Counted from the first letter of the stretch, positions 7,213 through 13,629 are shown. The stretch is DNA of 18,890 nucleotides from JBAVVD01 sp049697115 (GCA_049697115.1 JBAVVD010000014.1:1-18890), one strand, 5' to 3'. Program-made: numbers and translations. The notes: generated by a model not told the origin, from the letters alone.

Positions 7213-7722
7213 GTGCTTGAGATTGAAGTCAAAGTCAGAGTCGAGGATCTGACTCCTCTGAGAGAAAAGCTGCTGGGCCTGGGAGCACGCTTGGAGAAAG
7301 AGCGTTTTTTTGAAGAAAACACTCTCTATGACTTCCGCTCTCAAGACCTGTTCCACAAGCATCAGGCTCTCCGGCTCCGGAAAATCGGGAAAAAAGCCTA
7401 CCTGACCTTCAAAGGAACCCCCCAAAAATCCAGAAGATTCAAGATCCGAAAAGAGTGCGAGACCGAGGTCAAAAACGAAAAACAATTAAAACAAATTCTG
7501 AAAGCCCTCGGGCTTAGGCCCACCTTCCATTATAAAAAATTCCGGACCATCTTCAGAAAAGGACGTCTGAAACTCTGCCTGGATGAGATTTCCATAGGGA
7601 ATTTTATCGAGTTCGAAGGTGAGCGGCAGAAAATTGCCGCCCTTGCCGGGCAGCTCGGTTTTTCTAAAAGCCAGTGGATAAAGCTCGATTATATCCAGCT
7701 TCTCCGGAAAGAGAAGGCCTAG
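7213..7722 (+). CDS. CYTH domain protein (class IV adenylate cyclase / triphosphatase-like)
   Basis: A 169-residue single-domain CYTH protein. The signature ExExK is at Glu3, Glu5 and Lys7 (LEIEVK). Further charged strands of the triphosphate tunnel follow: RLRKIGKKAYLTFKG (54-68), ECETEV (81-86), the KGRLKLCLDE stretch (116-125) and FIEFEGE (131-137). Family members are class IV adenylate cyclases (CyaB), thiamine-triphosphatases or inorganic triphosphatases; sequence alone does not choose between them. The start is a GTG at 7213, one base after the polyprenyl synthase stop, so translational coupling is likely; no separate ribosome site is present. Its TAG stop overlaps the stop codon of convergent rpoZ within a CTAG. 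An adenylate cyclase role would fit CyaB-like relatives of similar length, but this is not demonstrated. Confidence 0.88.
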   Translation: MLEIEVKVRVEDLTPLREKLLGLGARLEKERFFEENTLYDFRSQDLFHKHQALRLRKIGKKAYLTFKGTPQKSRRFKIRKECETEVKNEKQLKQILKALGLRPTFHYKKFRTIFRKGRLKLCLDEISIGNFIEFEGERQKIAALAGQLGFSKSQWIKLDYIQLLRKEKA

Positions 7723-8096
7723 TCGTCTTCCTTCTCTTCATCGCCTTCGTCCTCCTCGGACTCCTCATCCTCTTCAATCTCCTTTTCTCCCTCATCGGGT
7801 TTGCGATCTTCGTGGGCATCCTCTTCGGCGTCTTCGGTCTCTCCGGAATCGGCGATTTCATCGCTCAGGTCATCTCCTGAAAAGACGCGCTCATCGGATT
7901 CAGCCACATCTTCTTTTTTGGATTTCAGGATTTCATAGGGAATCAATCCCTCCTGGATCTCGATTTGAGCCAGGCGGATGGGATTCTTGGATTTGGCCCT
8001 CAGTTTGGGCTTGGCTCCTCTGAGAAGCTGTTTGGCTCTTTTAGAGGCGAGAATAACAAACCGGAATTTACTGTCGATCTTGCCAAAAGTCTCCAA
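7719..8096 (-). CDS. rpoZ: RNA polymerase omega subunit with long acidic C-terminal tail
   Basis: A 125-residue omega subunit, which helps assemble the beta' subunit and in many bacteria takes part in ppGpp binding. The core (1-56) has the expected IDSKFRFVILASKRAKQL (7-24) followed by KSKNPIRLAQIEIQEG (35-50). Residues from about 61 to 125 are almost entirely Asp, Glu, Ser and Gly with no hydrophobic core, an unusually long disordered acidic extension. The start is TTG at 8096: an in-frame TAA lies two codons upstream, and AAGGAG sits 10 nt before the TTG. There is no gmk next to it, unlike the common gmk-rpoZ arrangement. Its TAG shares bases with the CYTH stop. It has its own well-formed promoter. 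Confidence 0.85.
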   Translation of the reverse strand: METFGKIDSKFRFVILASKRAKQLLRGAKPKLRAKSKNPIRLAQIEIQEGLIPYEILKSKKEDVAESDERVFSGDDLSDEIADSGETEDAEEDAHEDRKPDEGEKEIEEDEESEEDEGDEEKEDD

Positions 8097-8138
8097 CGAC
8101 TGTTATCTCCTTGTTTTCGGACGGTGAATGAAGGGCAT

Positions 8139-8167
8139 AAGATACCAGAATCGCACAGAAAATTCAA
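8139..8167 (-). promoter_or_regulatory. Predicted sigma-70 promoter for rpoZ
   Basis: On the minus strand TTGAAT (8167-8162), 17 bp, then TATCTT (8144-8139). It predicts a leader of about 36 nt containing AAGGAG. Confidence 0.5.
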
Positions 8168-8205
8168 TAGATTATTTGCGGAAGAGCTGCGGAATAGCTT
8201 CAGAA

Positions 8206-8242
8206 CAGGGGCAGAGCGGGGGCAGAGCAGGAGCAAAACAGG
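8206..8242 (+). repeat. Short GC-rich tandem repeat between divergent rpoZ and small membrane gene
   Basis: Three degenerate units of about 11-12 bp follow one another: GGGGCAGAGC, GGGGGCAGAGC and AGGAGCAAAAC. They lie between the two divergent promoters. Confidence 0.45.
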
Positions 8243-8256
8243 GACCAACGATTCTA

Positions 8257-8285
8257 TTGAGTTTTTCTGAAGATTTCTCTACGAT
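8257..8285 (+). promoter_or_regulatory. Predicted sigma-70 promoter for the 62-aa membrane protein
   Basis: TTGAGT (8257-8262), 17 bp, TACGAT (8280-8285). The start would be near 8292, leaving a short leader with a strong ribosome site. Confidence 0.4.
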
Positions 8286-8319
8286 GGAAATAACACGCCA
8301 TAAAGGAGGAGGATTTTCA

Positions 8320-8508
8320 ATGAAAATGCTCAGTTATTTAGCCCTCATTCTTTCCGGAATTTGCCTTGTCCTGGCCGTTCTCTCCAATAAGTTTTTCGAT
8401 CACCGGATTATCATCCACTGGGCCAATTATCGCGAAGGCGTTTCGATCTTTTTACTGGCGGCGATTCTCTTCGCCCTCTACCATCTGATCGGATTAAAGA
8501 GCAAATAG
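8320..8508 (+). CDS. Small two-helix membrane protein (62 aa), unknown function
   Basis: Two hydrophobic segments (about residues 4-22 and 41-58) are joined by a polar loop containing NKFFDHRIIIHWANYREG. The protein ends in basic residues (GLKSK), so both ends probably face the cytoplasm. The ATG at 8320 is chosen over longer in-frame starts because AAAGGAGGAGG (8302-8312) lies 7 nt upstream and a promoter precedes it; the upstream in-frame sequence is repetitive and unlike coding DNA. I do not recognise the family. Confidence 0.7.
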   Translation: MKMLSYLALILSGICLVLAVLSNKFFDHRIIIHWANYREGVSIFLLAAILFALYHLIGLKSK

Positions 8509-8563
8509 GACAGAGTCTCCTTTTCGCTTCTCCCTTTTCGCGGTCCGGAGTCTGGATTTAGGC

Positions 8564-8601
8564 AAGGCTCTAAACCAGGATAGAAAGGCTGAAGGCTCTA
8601 A
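8564..8601 (+). repeat. Direct repeat pair AAGGCTCTAA
   Basis: AAGGCTCTAA occurs at 8564-8573 and 8592-8601, start to start 28 bp, with a partial AAGGCT at 8585. It lies between the 3' ends of the two small convergent membrane genes. No function is apparent. Confidence 0.4.
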
Positions 8602-8608
8602 GTGATGT

Positions 8609-8698
8609 TTATTTTTTCTTTTTTAAGAGATTAATTCCAAAAAAGGCCAGCAGTCCGATGATAATCCCGATGAGGCCGAAGAGTTTTACTTTTTTCAT
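8609..8698 (-). CDS. Tiny single-helix membrane protein (29 aa)
   Basis: The frame begins ATG at 8698, reads MKKVKLFGLIGIIIGLLAFF and then ends GINLLKKKK before TAA at 8609. It has a basic N-terminus, one hydrophobic helix with glycines, and a four-lysine C-terminus. AGGTGG is placed 6 nt before the ATG and a plausible promoter lies about 60 bp upstream, which together favour a real gene despite its size. A helix flanked by lysines could be a small regulatory or stress membrane protein, or a toxin-like peptide. No family is recognised and no antisense antitoxin RNA can be demonstrated from sequence. Confidence 0.6.
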   Translation of the reverse strand: MKKVKLFGLIGIIIGLLAFFGINLLKKKK

Positions 8699-8756
8699 TT
8701 TTTTCCACCTAGCACCCGCCTAATGAATGGTTCTTATTGCCCATTCTCAGGATATA

Positions 8757-8786
8757 ATAATCTATCAAAAAAATTTTCCCTGTCAA
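8757..8786 (-). promoter_or_regulatory. Possible promoter for the 29-aa membrane protein
   Basis: On the minus strand a perfect TTGACA (8786-8781) is followed after 18 bp by GATTAT (8762-8757), about 60 bp before the ATG. Confidence 0.35.
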
Positions 8787-8929
8787 TATCATTTATATTT
8801 TTCGTAAAAAAGCTTATTTCCACACAAAACCCTGCAATTGGATATGAAGGGTATTTTCATAAGAATGACGTGGAATTGAAATCTCAGAACGTTTGATTAT
8901 CGTCTTTTATCTGGCCAGTGCTTTCAAGG

Positions 8930-9592
8930 TTATTTAAATCTTTTCAAATACTCGCACCACTGACAATCAGGAGAGTGAGCTGGCGGATGCGGGGATTCGA
9001 GCAATCTTAAAACATCTTCAATAAACTTAAGGTATTCTTCATTTTTCTTTTCTACTTCAATCAGATGAATATCTGAATCAAAAGAAAGAGACCGAAGATC
9101 CTTCTGGCTTACCGACGTTGGATGAAAATACAACAATCCCATCTTGGAAATCGGAGCCAAAAGCAAGGAACCAGGTGTTGGATTCTCAAGGGCATAGGCG
9201 TAGGAATGGAGCTGGCGGCCATAGAATTTTGAATACTCACTATCAGGATTGGAGGTTTTATAATCAATTACCCCATATGTCCCGTCATCAAATTCGAGAA
9301 CAACATCAAACCGCCCTTTAATATAGCAAGTGTCTCTATGGTTCTCGAAAACAAATTTTTTTGATTCAATAAATCTCTCTCCATATTTAACGACTCCAGG
9401 CGGGAGTCCTGGGTGAAGTTCTTCTGTTCGCTTGCCGTCATAATATTCTTTTAAAAGCCCGGCGATCTTAGTGAATATGGAAGGGATGGGAATCGAAGGC
9501 TGCGCAATACCATGCTTGGCTTTCAGATAAAAACATCTCTTGCAGCCATCATATAAAAATGTTAAATCAGATGGGCTTAATTTGTAGTTCAT
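8930..9592 (-). CDS. PD-(D/E)XK nuclease, RecB/Cas4-like, with two CxxC pairs
   Basis: A 220-residue nuclease of the RecB-like PD-(D/E)XK superfamily. Catalytic elements are visible: GRFD with Asp96, then VIDYKT with Asp110 and Lys112, followed by the QxxxY motif QLHSYAYAL (Gln127, Tyr131). The N-terminus SPSDLTFLYDGCKRC (6-20) and the C-terminus CQWCEYL (210-216) carry Cys17/Cys20 and Cys210/Cys213, positioned like the cluster-binding cysteines that clamp Cas4/AddB-type nucleases. An Fe-S or zinc site is therefore likely. No cas genes or CRISPR array occur nearby, so a CRISPR adaptation role is unsupported. The ATG at 9592 follows GAGGGAG. The gene is AT-rich compared with the left-half genes and lies downstream of the THEP1-like gene on the same strand. 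Its natural partner is unknown. Confidence 0.8.
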   Translation of the reverse strand: MNYKLSPSDLTFLYDGCKRCFYLKAKHGIAQPSIPIPSIFTKIAGLLKEYYDGKRTEELHPGLPPGVVKYGERFIESKKFVFENHRDTCYIKGRFDVVLEFDDGTYGVIDYKTSNPDSEYSKFYGRQLHSYAYALENPTPGSLLLAPISKMGLLYFHPTSVSQKDLRSLSFDSDIHLIEVEKKNEEYLKFIEDVLRLLESPHPPAHSPDCQWCEYLKRFK

Positions 9593-9737
9593 TTAACTCC
9601 CTCTTATCTAAAAAACTGATTCACTTCGCCAATTTTTATGAGGCGGCCAAGCACCCCGCATTTTATCTATAGGAGCCTTCAGCCAAGCCACGTCTTTCTC
9701 TCATAAATAAGATTCCGATTTTTGCTCCACTGGCCTG

Positions 9738-10232
9738 TCATTTTATTTGACTCAAAACTCTAGCATAAACCTCATCAAAATTGTCTCGTGACAAATAATA
9801 TACTTTCCCCTCATTTTTATATCTTTGTACGAATCTTTTTGATAGGGTAGCTATTACCATCTTATTAGAATTGAGCACCATATCCATGATTTTCTTAAAC
9901 TTTTCGGAATAAAACTCCATCATCCCAATCTCGTCTATGACAACATATTCTGAGTCTTTGTAGCTCTTTAGGAATTTGTCCATAATTATATCGATACCTT
10001 CAATATTAACCCTGTACTTTGAAACTCCGGGCCCGCGCTCAATATTCGTAGAAGCTAAAATCTCTTCCTTTCCTGAGGCTAAATCGATTATTTTGAACCC
10101 CTGTCTTTCCCTATCACTTCTTATCTCAGGCGTTATAATACCAGAGACCTTTTTATCTGAAATTTTATCTAAGACTTTTTGTATCAATGTGGATTTGCCA
10201 CATCCTGGATTGCCGGTAATAAAAATATTCAT
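9738..10232 (-). CDS. THEP1-type nucleoside-triphosphatase
   Basis: A 164-residue P-loop NTPase of the THEP1 family (COG1618), which hydrolyses NTPs and is most familiar from archaea and thermophiles. Walker A is GNPGCGKST at residues 7-15 and Walker B is VVIDEIGMME (97-106, with Asp100 and Glu101), immediately followed by the family-typical EFYSEKF. SGIITPEIR (30-38) also matches the conserved THEP1 stretch. The protein is complete and of usual length. Codons are AT-rich, unlike the left half of the window, which suggests acquisition. It precedes the PD-(D/E)XK nuclease gene by 145 bp on the same strand and may share its transcript. Its cellular role is not established; a nucleic-acid-linked role is only suggested by the neighbour. 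Confidence 0.85.
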   Translation of the reverse strand: MNIFITGNPGCGKSTLIQKVLDKISDKKVSGIITPEIRSDRERQGFKIIDLASGKEEILASTNIERGPGVSKYRVNIEGIDIIMDKFLKSYKDSEYVVIDEIGMMEFYSEKFKKIMDMVLNSNKMVIATLSKRFVQRYKNEGKVYYLSRDNFDEVYARVLSQIK

Positions 10233-10402
10233 TATTAATCCAATTTGTCAGCCCAAGAAATATACTTTTTAGTTTAACAAATCTTTTTGAATAATTGCGA
10301 AATAAGAATTTTTCCCTTTCCCCCTTATCTATCCCCATGAGCCAATCATCCGCCTAGCTTTTTGCGGCGTCATATCAATTCGGGAGGCTGGGAGTCCCGG
10401 CG

Positions 10403-10618
10403 CACAGGCGAAAATTGACCACAGGAAAGGAAGGTCTCAGCGGCGAGATCGTAACGGCGCGGACCGACCTCGGGACGTTCGGGAAAGTCTTCGTTCACGG
10501 CGAGCTGTGACAGGCCGAAGCCAACCGCTTTATCCCGAACGACACCAAGTTGAAAGTGACGCGGGTTACTGGCCTGACTCTCAAGTTGACAAGTGCCGAT
10601 GAAAAGATTATTAGATAG
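10403..10618 (+). pseudogene. nfeD C-terminal (OB-fold) remnant with internal TGA
   Basis: One reading frame resembles the soluble C-terminal domain of NfeD, the usual partner of slipins. It reads TTGKEGLSGEIVTARTDL, then GKVFVHGEL, a TGA stop at 10508-10510, then QAEANRF and TRVTGLTLKL, ending at TAG 10616-10618. Most NfeD proteins have Trp right after HGE(L/I), so TGG changed to TGA is the simplest explanation. No N-terminal membrane part is found upstream; the same frame is closed by TAG at 10355. The remnant sits 42 bp before the slipin start, just where an intact nfeD would be. A sequencing error could explain the TGA but not the missing N-terminus. Confidence 0.7.
10586..10614 (+). promoter_or_regulatory. 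Predicted promoter for the slipin gene, inside the nfeD remnant
   Basis: Perfect TTGACA (10586-10591), 17 bp, then TATTAG (10609-10614). Transcription would begin near 10621 with a 40-nt leader holding AAGGAGG. Confidence 0.4.
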
Positions 10619-10660
10619 ACATCAACGCTCCGTTAAGGCGTTTGTTTTAAGGAGGCCAAT

Positions 10661-11419
10661 ATGATTACGTATCCGATAATCATTATCGGCTGTTTCATTC
10701 TTTATCTGCTGAATTCGATAAAGATCCTGAGGGAGTACGAGCGCGGCGTCATTTTCCGCCTCGGCCGCGTCCTACCCCAGCCCAAAGGGCCCGGCATCAT
10801 CTTAGTCTTCGCCCCGATCGACCGAATTGTGAAAATCAGCCTGCGGCTCATCACGATGGACATCCCGCCCCAGGATATCATCACGAAGGACAACGTCACG
10901 GTGAAGGTCAACGCCGTTCTCTACTTCAGGGTCATAGAACCGCTCAAGTCCGTGATTGACGTGCAGGATTATCTCTACGCCACCTCCCAGCTGGCTCAGA
11001 CGACCCTGCGAAGCGTCCTCGGCCAGGTTCCGCTCGACGACCTCCTCTCGGAGCGGGAGAAACTGAACGCCCGCCTCCAGGCAATCATCGAGCAGCACAC
11101 TGACCCCTGGGGCATCAAGGTCCAGCTCGTAGAGATGAAACAGGTGGACCTGCCGGAGAACATGCAACGAGCCATCGCCAAGCAGGCCGAGGCCGAGCGC
11201 GAGCGAAGGGCCAAAGTCATCCATGCCGACGGCGAATTCCAGGCCGCCGATAAACTCCTCCAGGCCGCAAATATCATTTCCACAAATCCGCAGGCTCTTC
11301 AGCTCCGGTTCCTGGGCACGTTGGCCGAGATCGCCACCGAAAAAAATTCGACGATCATCTTTCCTCTCCCCCTGGAGATCTTAAAAGCTTTTTCCTACCA
11401 AAAGGAGGAGAATAAATAA
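10661..11419 (+). CDS. Slipin (SPFH/band 7 membrane protein)
   Basis: A 252-residue stomatin/slipin family protein. One N-terminal membrane segment (about 3-20) is followed by the typical YERGVIFRLGRVL (27-39), the SPFH domain with MDIPPQDIITKDNVTVKV (86-103) and DLPENMQRAIAKQAEAERER (163-182), and a helical C-terminus. Slipins form oligomeric membrane rings and organise microdomains, commonly with NfeD encoded next door. Here nfeD survives only as a broken remnant upstream, so the slipin appears to act alone or with an NfeD elsewhere. The ATG at 10661 follows AAGGAGG by 6 nt. Length is normal and no defects were seen in the domain. Confidence 0.92.
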   Translation: MITYPIIIIGCFILYLLNSIKILREYERGVIFRLGRVLPQPKGPGIILVFAPIDRIVKISLRLITMDIPPQDIITKDNVTVKVNAVLYFRVIEPLKSVIDVQDYLYATSQLAQTTLRSVLGQVPLDDLLSEREKLNARLQAIIEQHTDPWGIKVQLVEMKQVDLPENMQRAIAKQAEAERERRAKVIHADGEFQAADKLLQAANIISTNPQALQLRFLGTLAEIATEKNSTIIFPLPLEILKAFSYQKEENK

Positions 11420-11668
11420 GATCCACGGCGAGAATAAGGAATTTCGGTCGGCAAAAAACCAGGACAAATTCTAACATATCACCTGGACCGATATTAGGGG
11501 GGCAGGTCACCAATTTAAGCAGGAAACCTTGATTTTACTTTGATGATATACGTTATGATCACATCGGTCCCTGCATTCAATCGTTATATTTGAATCCTTC
11601 AAGCACGTCCAGTTCTGTGGATTAACGAAATTAAATCCAATCATTATTGTCAAGAAACATCGAAAAAT
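11420..11668. other. Intergenic stretch with no recognisable gene
   Basis: Downstream of the slipin gene. A minus-strand open frame at 11507-11695 has no ribosome site or recognisable motif, and no structured RNA, terminator or promoter stood out. Confidence 0.5.
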
Positions 11669-11738
11669 CCCCCCTTTTCCCTCCTGCCTCCCCATTTGCC
11701 CTTTATGTTGATCATATTAAAGAAGCGCGAGATGATGG
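11669..11738 (+). repeat. Dispersed repeat, second type, copy 1
   Basis: A C/T-rich head leads into TTTGCCC, then ATGTTGATC, AAGAAGCGC and GATGATGG. The order and spacing match the copy at 12030-12091. On the reverse strand the matched part can be read as RFFNMINIKGK. Confidence 0.5.
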
Positions 11739-11930
11739 TTTAGGAATTCATGAGAAGAAAAACTCATTTTGCAGGCTGAAGCTGTTAGGCTAGGCTTGTT
11801 TTAAAAGAATTACATAATTCAAAGAAGATTGAGATTATGCCGTATCAAGGAGTGAGGATTAAGAGGATATCATAAAACTATGCGCCGATTCGGCTCGTAA
11901 TTCTATCCGCCGCTGTTATTTTTCCCCCCT
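11739..11930. other. Intergenic stretch with no recognisable gene
   Basis: A short AT-rich stretch between repeat copies. Small frames are present, but none has a ribosome site or recognisable content. Confidence 0.4.
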
Positions 11931-11990
11931 TACCTCCTCCCCGACTTGCCCGGGATGCTCTGAAGCCTTCTTTTTATCTATAATCAGCCG
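11931..11990 (+). repeat. Dispersed CTTGCC-CAGCCG repeat, copy A
   Basis: Pyrimidine-rich head, then GACTTGCCCGGGATGCTCTG, a variable middle, and TAATCAGCCG. The middle between CTTGCC and CAGCCG is 34 nt, two shorter than in the other three full copies. Confidence 0.6.
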
Positions 11991-12029
11991 ACGGCGCCAT
12001 CATTCCCCTGCGTTCTTTCCCACCGTTTT

Positions 12030-12091
12030 CCCCCTTTCCCCTCGACGCCTTGCCTAGGATGTTGATCGCGGCCAAGAAGCGCAAGAAATGG
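12030..12091 (+). repeat. Dispersed repeat, second type, copy 2
   Basis: Head CCCTTTCCCCTCGACGCC, then TTGCC, ATGTTGATC, AAGAAGCGC and AAATGG, parallel to the copy at 11669-11738. It ends just before the transposase remnant at 12099. The reverse strand reads RFLAAINILGK at the matched place. Confidence 0.5.
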
Positions 12092-12098
12092 ACGAATT

Positions 12099-12431
12099 TT
12101 AAGGTTCTGAAGACCTTGTTCTCTGCCGCACCCACTCGCCCCACTCCTCCAAACGCTTGGCATAACAGGAGGGACAGAACCCCCGGATCTTGCAGGAAAA
12201 CATCAGGAGATGCTCGGCCCGGCAGCGCGGGCACCGGATCCGGGCGAATCCGCAGCATGGATTACCGCAATCTAGATATTTTTCGACCGCCTCTTTGATT
12301 ATGGGTCGGAAGGAGCCGTACTCCTTTTCGTATCGGCTCTCATAATCCTGAAGGAACCTGCCGAAATAGTGCAAAAGCACCGGGTAGAGAACGGTGCGCT
12401 CCGGATGTCGAGGACGGCAAACTCCTGCCAC
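12099..12431 (-). pseudogene. Truncated IS91-type transposase (zinc-binding N-terminal part)
   Basis: This 110-codon frame matches the N-terminal zinc-binding region of IS91-family transposases: PRHPERTVLY near the start, a helical stretch, then GFARIRCPRCRAEHLL, FSCK and RGFCPSCYAKR. The cysteines (CPRC, FSC, CPSC) are intact. Full-length members run to roughly 350-400 residues and carry the catalytic Y2 domain after this region. Here the frame diverges right after EEWGEWVR and ends, and no continuation was found in other frames. The start is read as GTG at 12431. IS91 elements move by rolling-circle transposition and can carry neighbouring DNA, but this copy cannot be autonomous. A second-type repeat copy abuts its truncated end. 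Confidence 0.7.
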
Positions 12432-12787
12432 AGCAGGAACTTTTCATCAAGAAACAGGCCAGATCGCGCAAAGCAGACTCTCTTCGCCTATCCACCTGGA
12501 GGTAGCCGAGCAAGAGAGTGCCTATTTGGATTCTGGCTACTGTCATCCTGATTCTAAGGCCCGTGGATATTGAGAAGAGAGGTTGTACCGAAAAAGACGC
12601 CGGACAGAAAAGAGCCTTTCATCGTTCTTGAATTTTTTGAGCCAGGTGAGCGTTTCGAAGGCCTTAATATTGGCTTGACAAAATGACTGAATATGCCCAT
12701 AAATATTGTGAGAACATCCTCCTTCCAAGTCAAATGACGGACGCCTTGTATGGCCTAATAAATTAATAATAAAAGGAGAGACGAGTC
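12432..12787. other. Gap between IS91 remnant and lipoprotein gene
   Basis: No recognisable gene. A minus-strand frame at 12543-12728 lacks a ribosome site and known motifs. The right part holds the predicted promoter of the lipoprotein gene and its ribosome site at 12771-12780. Confidence 0.4.
12675..12703 (+). promoter_or_regulatory. Predicted sigma-70 promoter for the coiled-coil lipoprotein
   Basis: Perfect TTGACA (12675-12680), 17 bp, CATAAA (12698-12703). It leaves a leader of about 78 nt ending in AAAAGGAGAG. Confidence 0.45.
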
Positions 12788-13438
12788 ATGGGGAAAAGAG
12801 GTTTGATTGCCATGGTGATTATGGTCGTCGTGTTGTCAATTCTCACGATGGCCGGGTGCGCAACCAAGAAACATCTGCTGACAATCGAAGATCAAAAAAC
12901 ACAACTGGACCAGGCCAACAGCAGAATCATCGAGCTCCAGGGAAGTATTGATGATCTCAACAAGAATCTGAGAGAGACCAAAGGCGTCCTCGAGAACACA
13001 CAAGCCGAAAAAAAACAGCTTTCAAGCAGAGTCAGTTCACTCAACAGCCAGGTATTGACGCTGGAATCCCAGAAGGTGGAGCTTGAAAAATCGGTCGCCG
13101 CCGGCAAGGAATTCAACGAACAGAGCAAAAAGAGAGAGCGCAACCTGAACAGCCAGGTCAACGCGCTGAATAAAGAGATGACTGAGAAAGGCGAACTGAT
13201 CGCCTCCAAGGACAGCGAAATCTCCTCTTTCCAGATTGCCCAGGCTAAGCTCAAGGAATCAGTGGCGAGTCAGAACCAGCAAATCTCCACCCTGAACGAC
13301 GAAAAAAACGCCCTCTCAGCCCAGATACAAAAAACCGTTTCCGGAAAGAATCGACTGATCATTATCCTGGCTGTTCTCCTGGGTATTGCAGGCATCGTGG
13401 CGGTTCTCGAATATACCAAACTCAAGAAAAGGATATAA
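12788..13438 (+). CDS. Coiled-coil lipoprotein with C-terminal transmembrane helix, unknown function
   Basis: A 216-residue protein. The N-terminus is a lipoprotein signal with the lipobox MAGC (lipidated Cys24). Residues about 30-185 form one long coiled coil rich in Gln, Glu, Lys, Ser and Leu, with repeated SQ/NQV patterns. Residues about 188-210 (RLIIILAVLLGIAGIVAVLE) are a strong membrane helix followed by the basic KLKKRI. A protein tethered at both ends is unusual: lipidated at the N-terminus on the outside and passing through the membrane at the C-terminus, the coil would lie in the periplasm as a loop or spacer, and lipid sorting to the outer membrane would make it a bridge. The ATG follows AAAAGGAGAG by 7 nt. 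No domain family is recognised. Confidence 0.8.
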   Translation: MGKRGLIAMVIMVVVLSILTMAGCATKKHLLTIEDQKTQLDQANSRIIELQGSIDDLNKNLRETKGVLENTQAEKKQLSSRVSSLNSQVLTLESQKVELEKSVAAGKEFNEQSKKRERNLNSQVNALNKEMTEKGELIASKDSEISSFQIAQAKLKESVASQNQQISTLNDEKNALSAQIQKTVSGKNRLIIILAVLLGIAGIVAVLEYTKLKKRI

Positions 13439-13443
13439 TCCAG

Positions 13444-13629
13444 CTAAATTCTACTGGATAAAAATACGAGAGTTTCCTTTTCGGCATGATCTTTTTTTAT
13501 TCCACGGGCCACGCGCTCGGGGCTGGGGGAATAGTAGTCCTCACCCTTAGCCAATGGCACCGTGATGTCCTGCCCGGTGATGCGCAGGATGGGCGTCCCC
13601 AGCTGGAATAGGAGGACGCCAATCTTGCC
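13444..13629 (-). pseudogene. Possible relic of the C-terminus of a dehydrogenase E1 beta subunit (transketolase C-terminal domain)
   Basis: A minus-strand frame of 61 codons reads LGTPILRITGQDITVPLAKG, then EDYYSPSPERVARGIKK. This is close in pattern to the end of 2-oxoacid dehydrogenase E1 beta subunits, where PVxRVTGxDxPxP is followed by a DYYLPSxERIxxAI-like segment. The rest of such a protein (about 260 residues) is not found upstream: the frame before it becomes His-rich, and the open frame on the same strand is offset. It looks like a decayed 3' fragment. The call rests on motif memory only. Confidence 0.38.

Noticed and set aside
7664..7880. Hydrophobic and Arg/Lys-rich frames opposite the rpoZ tail
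   Set aside because: They arise from the GA-rich coding of the acidic tail read on other frames.
8930..9592. CRISPR-Cas adaptation module based on the Cas4-like nuclease
   Set aside because: No cas1/cas2, no direct-repeat array and no leader are present in the window.
11974..12258. 94-codon minus-strand frame after the IS91 fragment
   Set aside because: It overlaps the IS91 zinc-finger frame and two repeat copies; its composition is repeat-derived.
13438..13459. Rho-independent terminator after the lipoprotein gene (ATCCAG/CTGGAT)
   Set aside because: The stem is only 6 bp with a 10-nt loop and is followed by A-rich, not T-rich, sequence.
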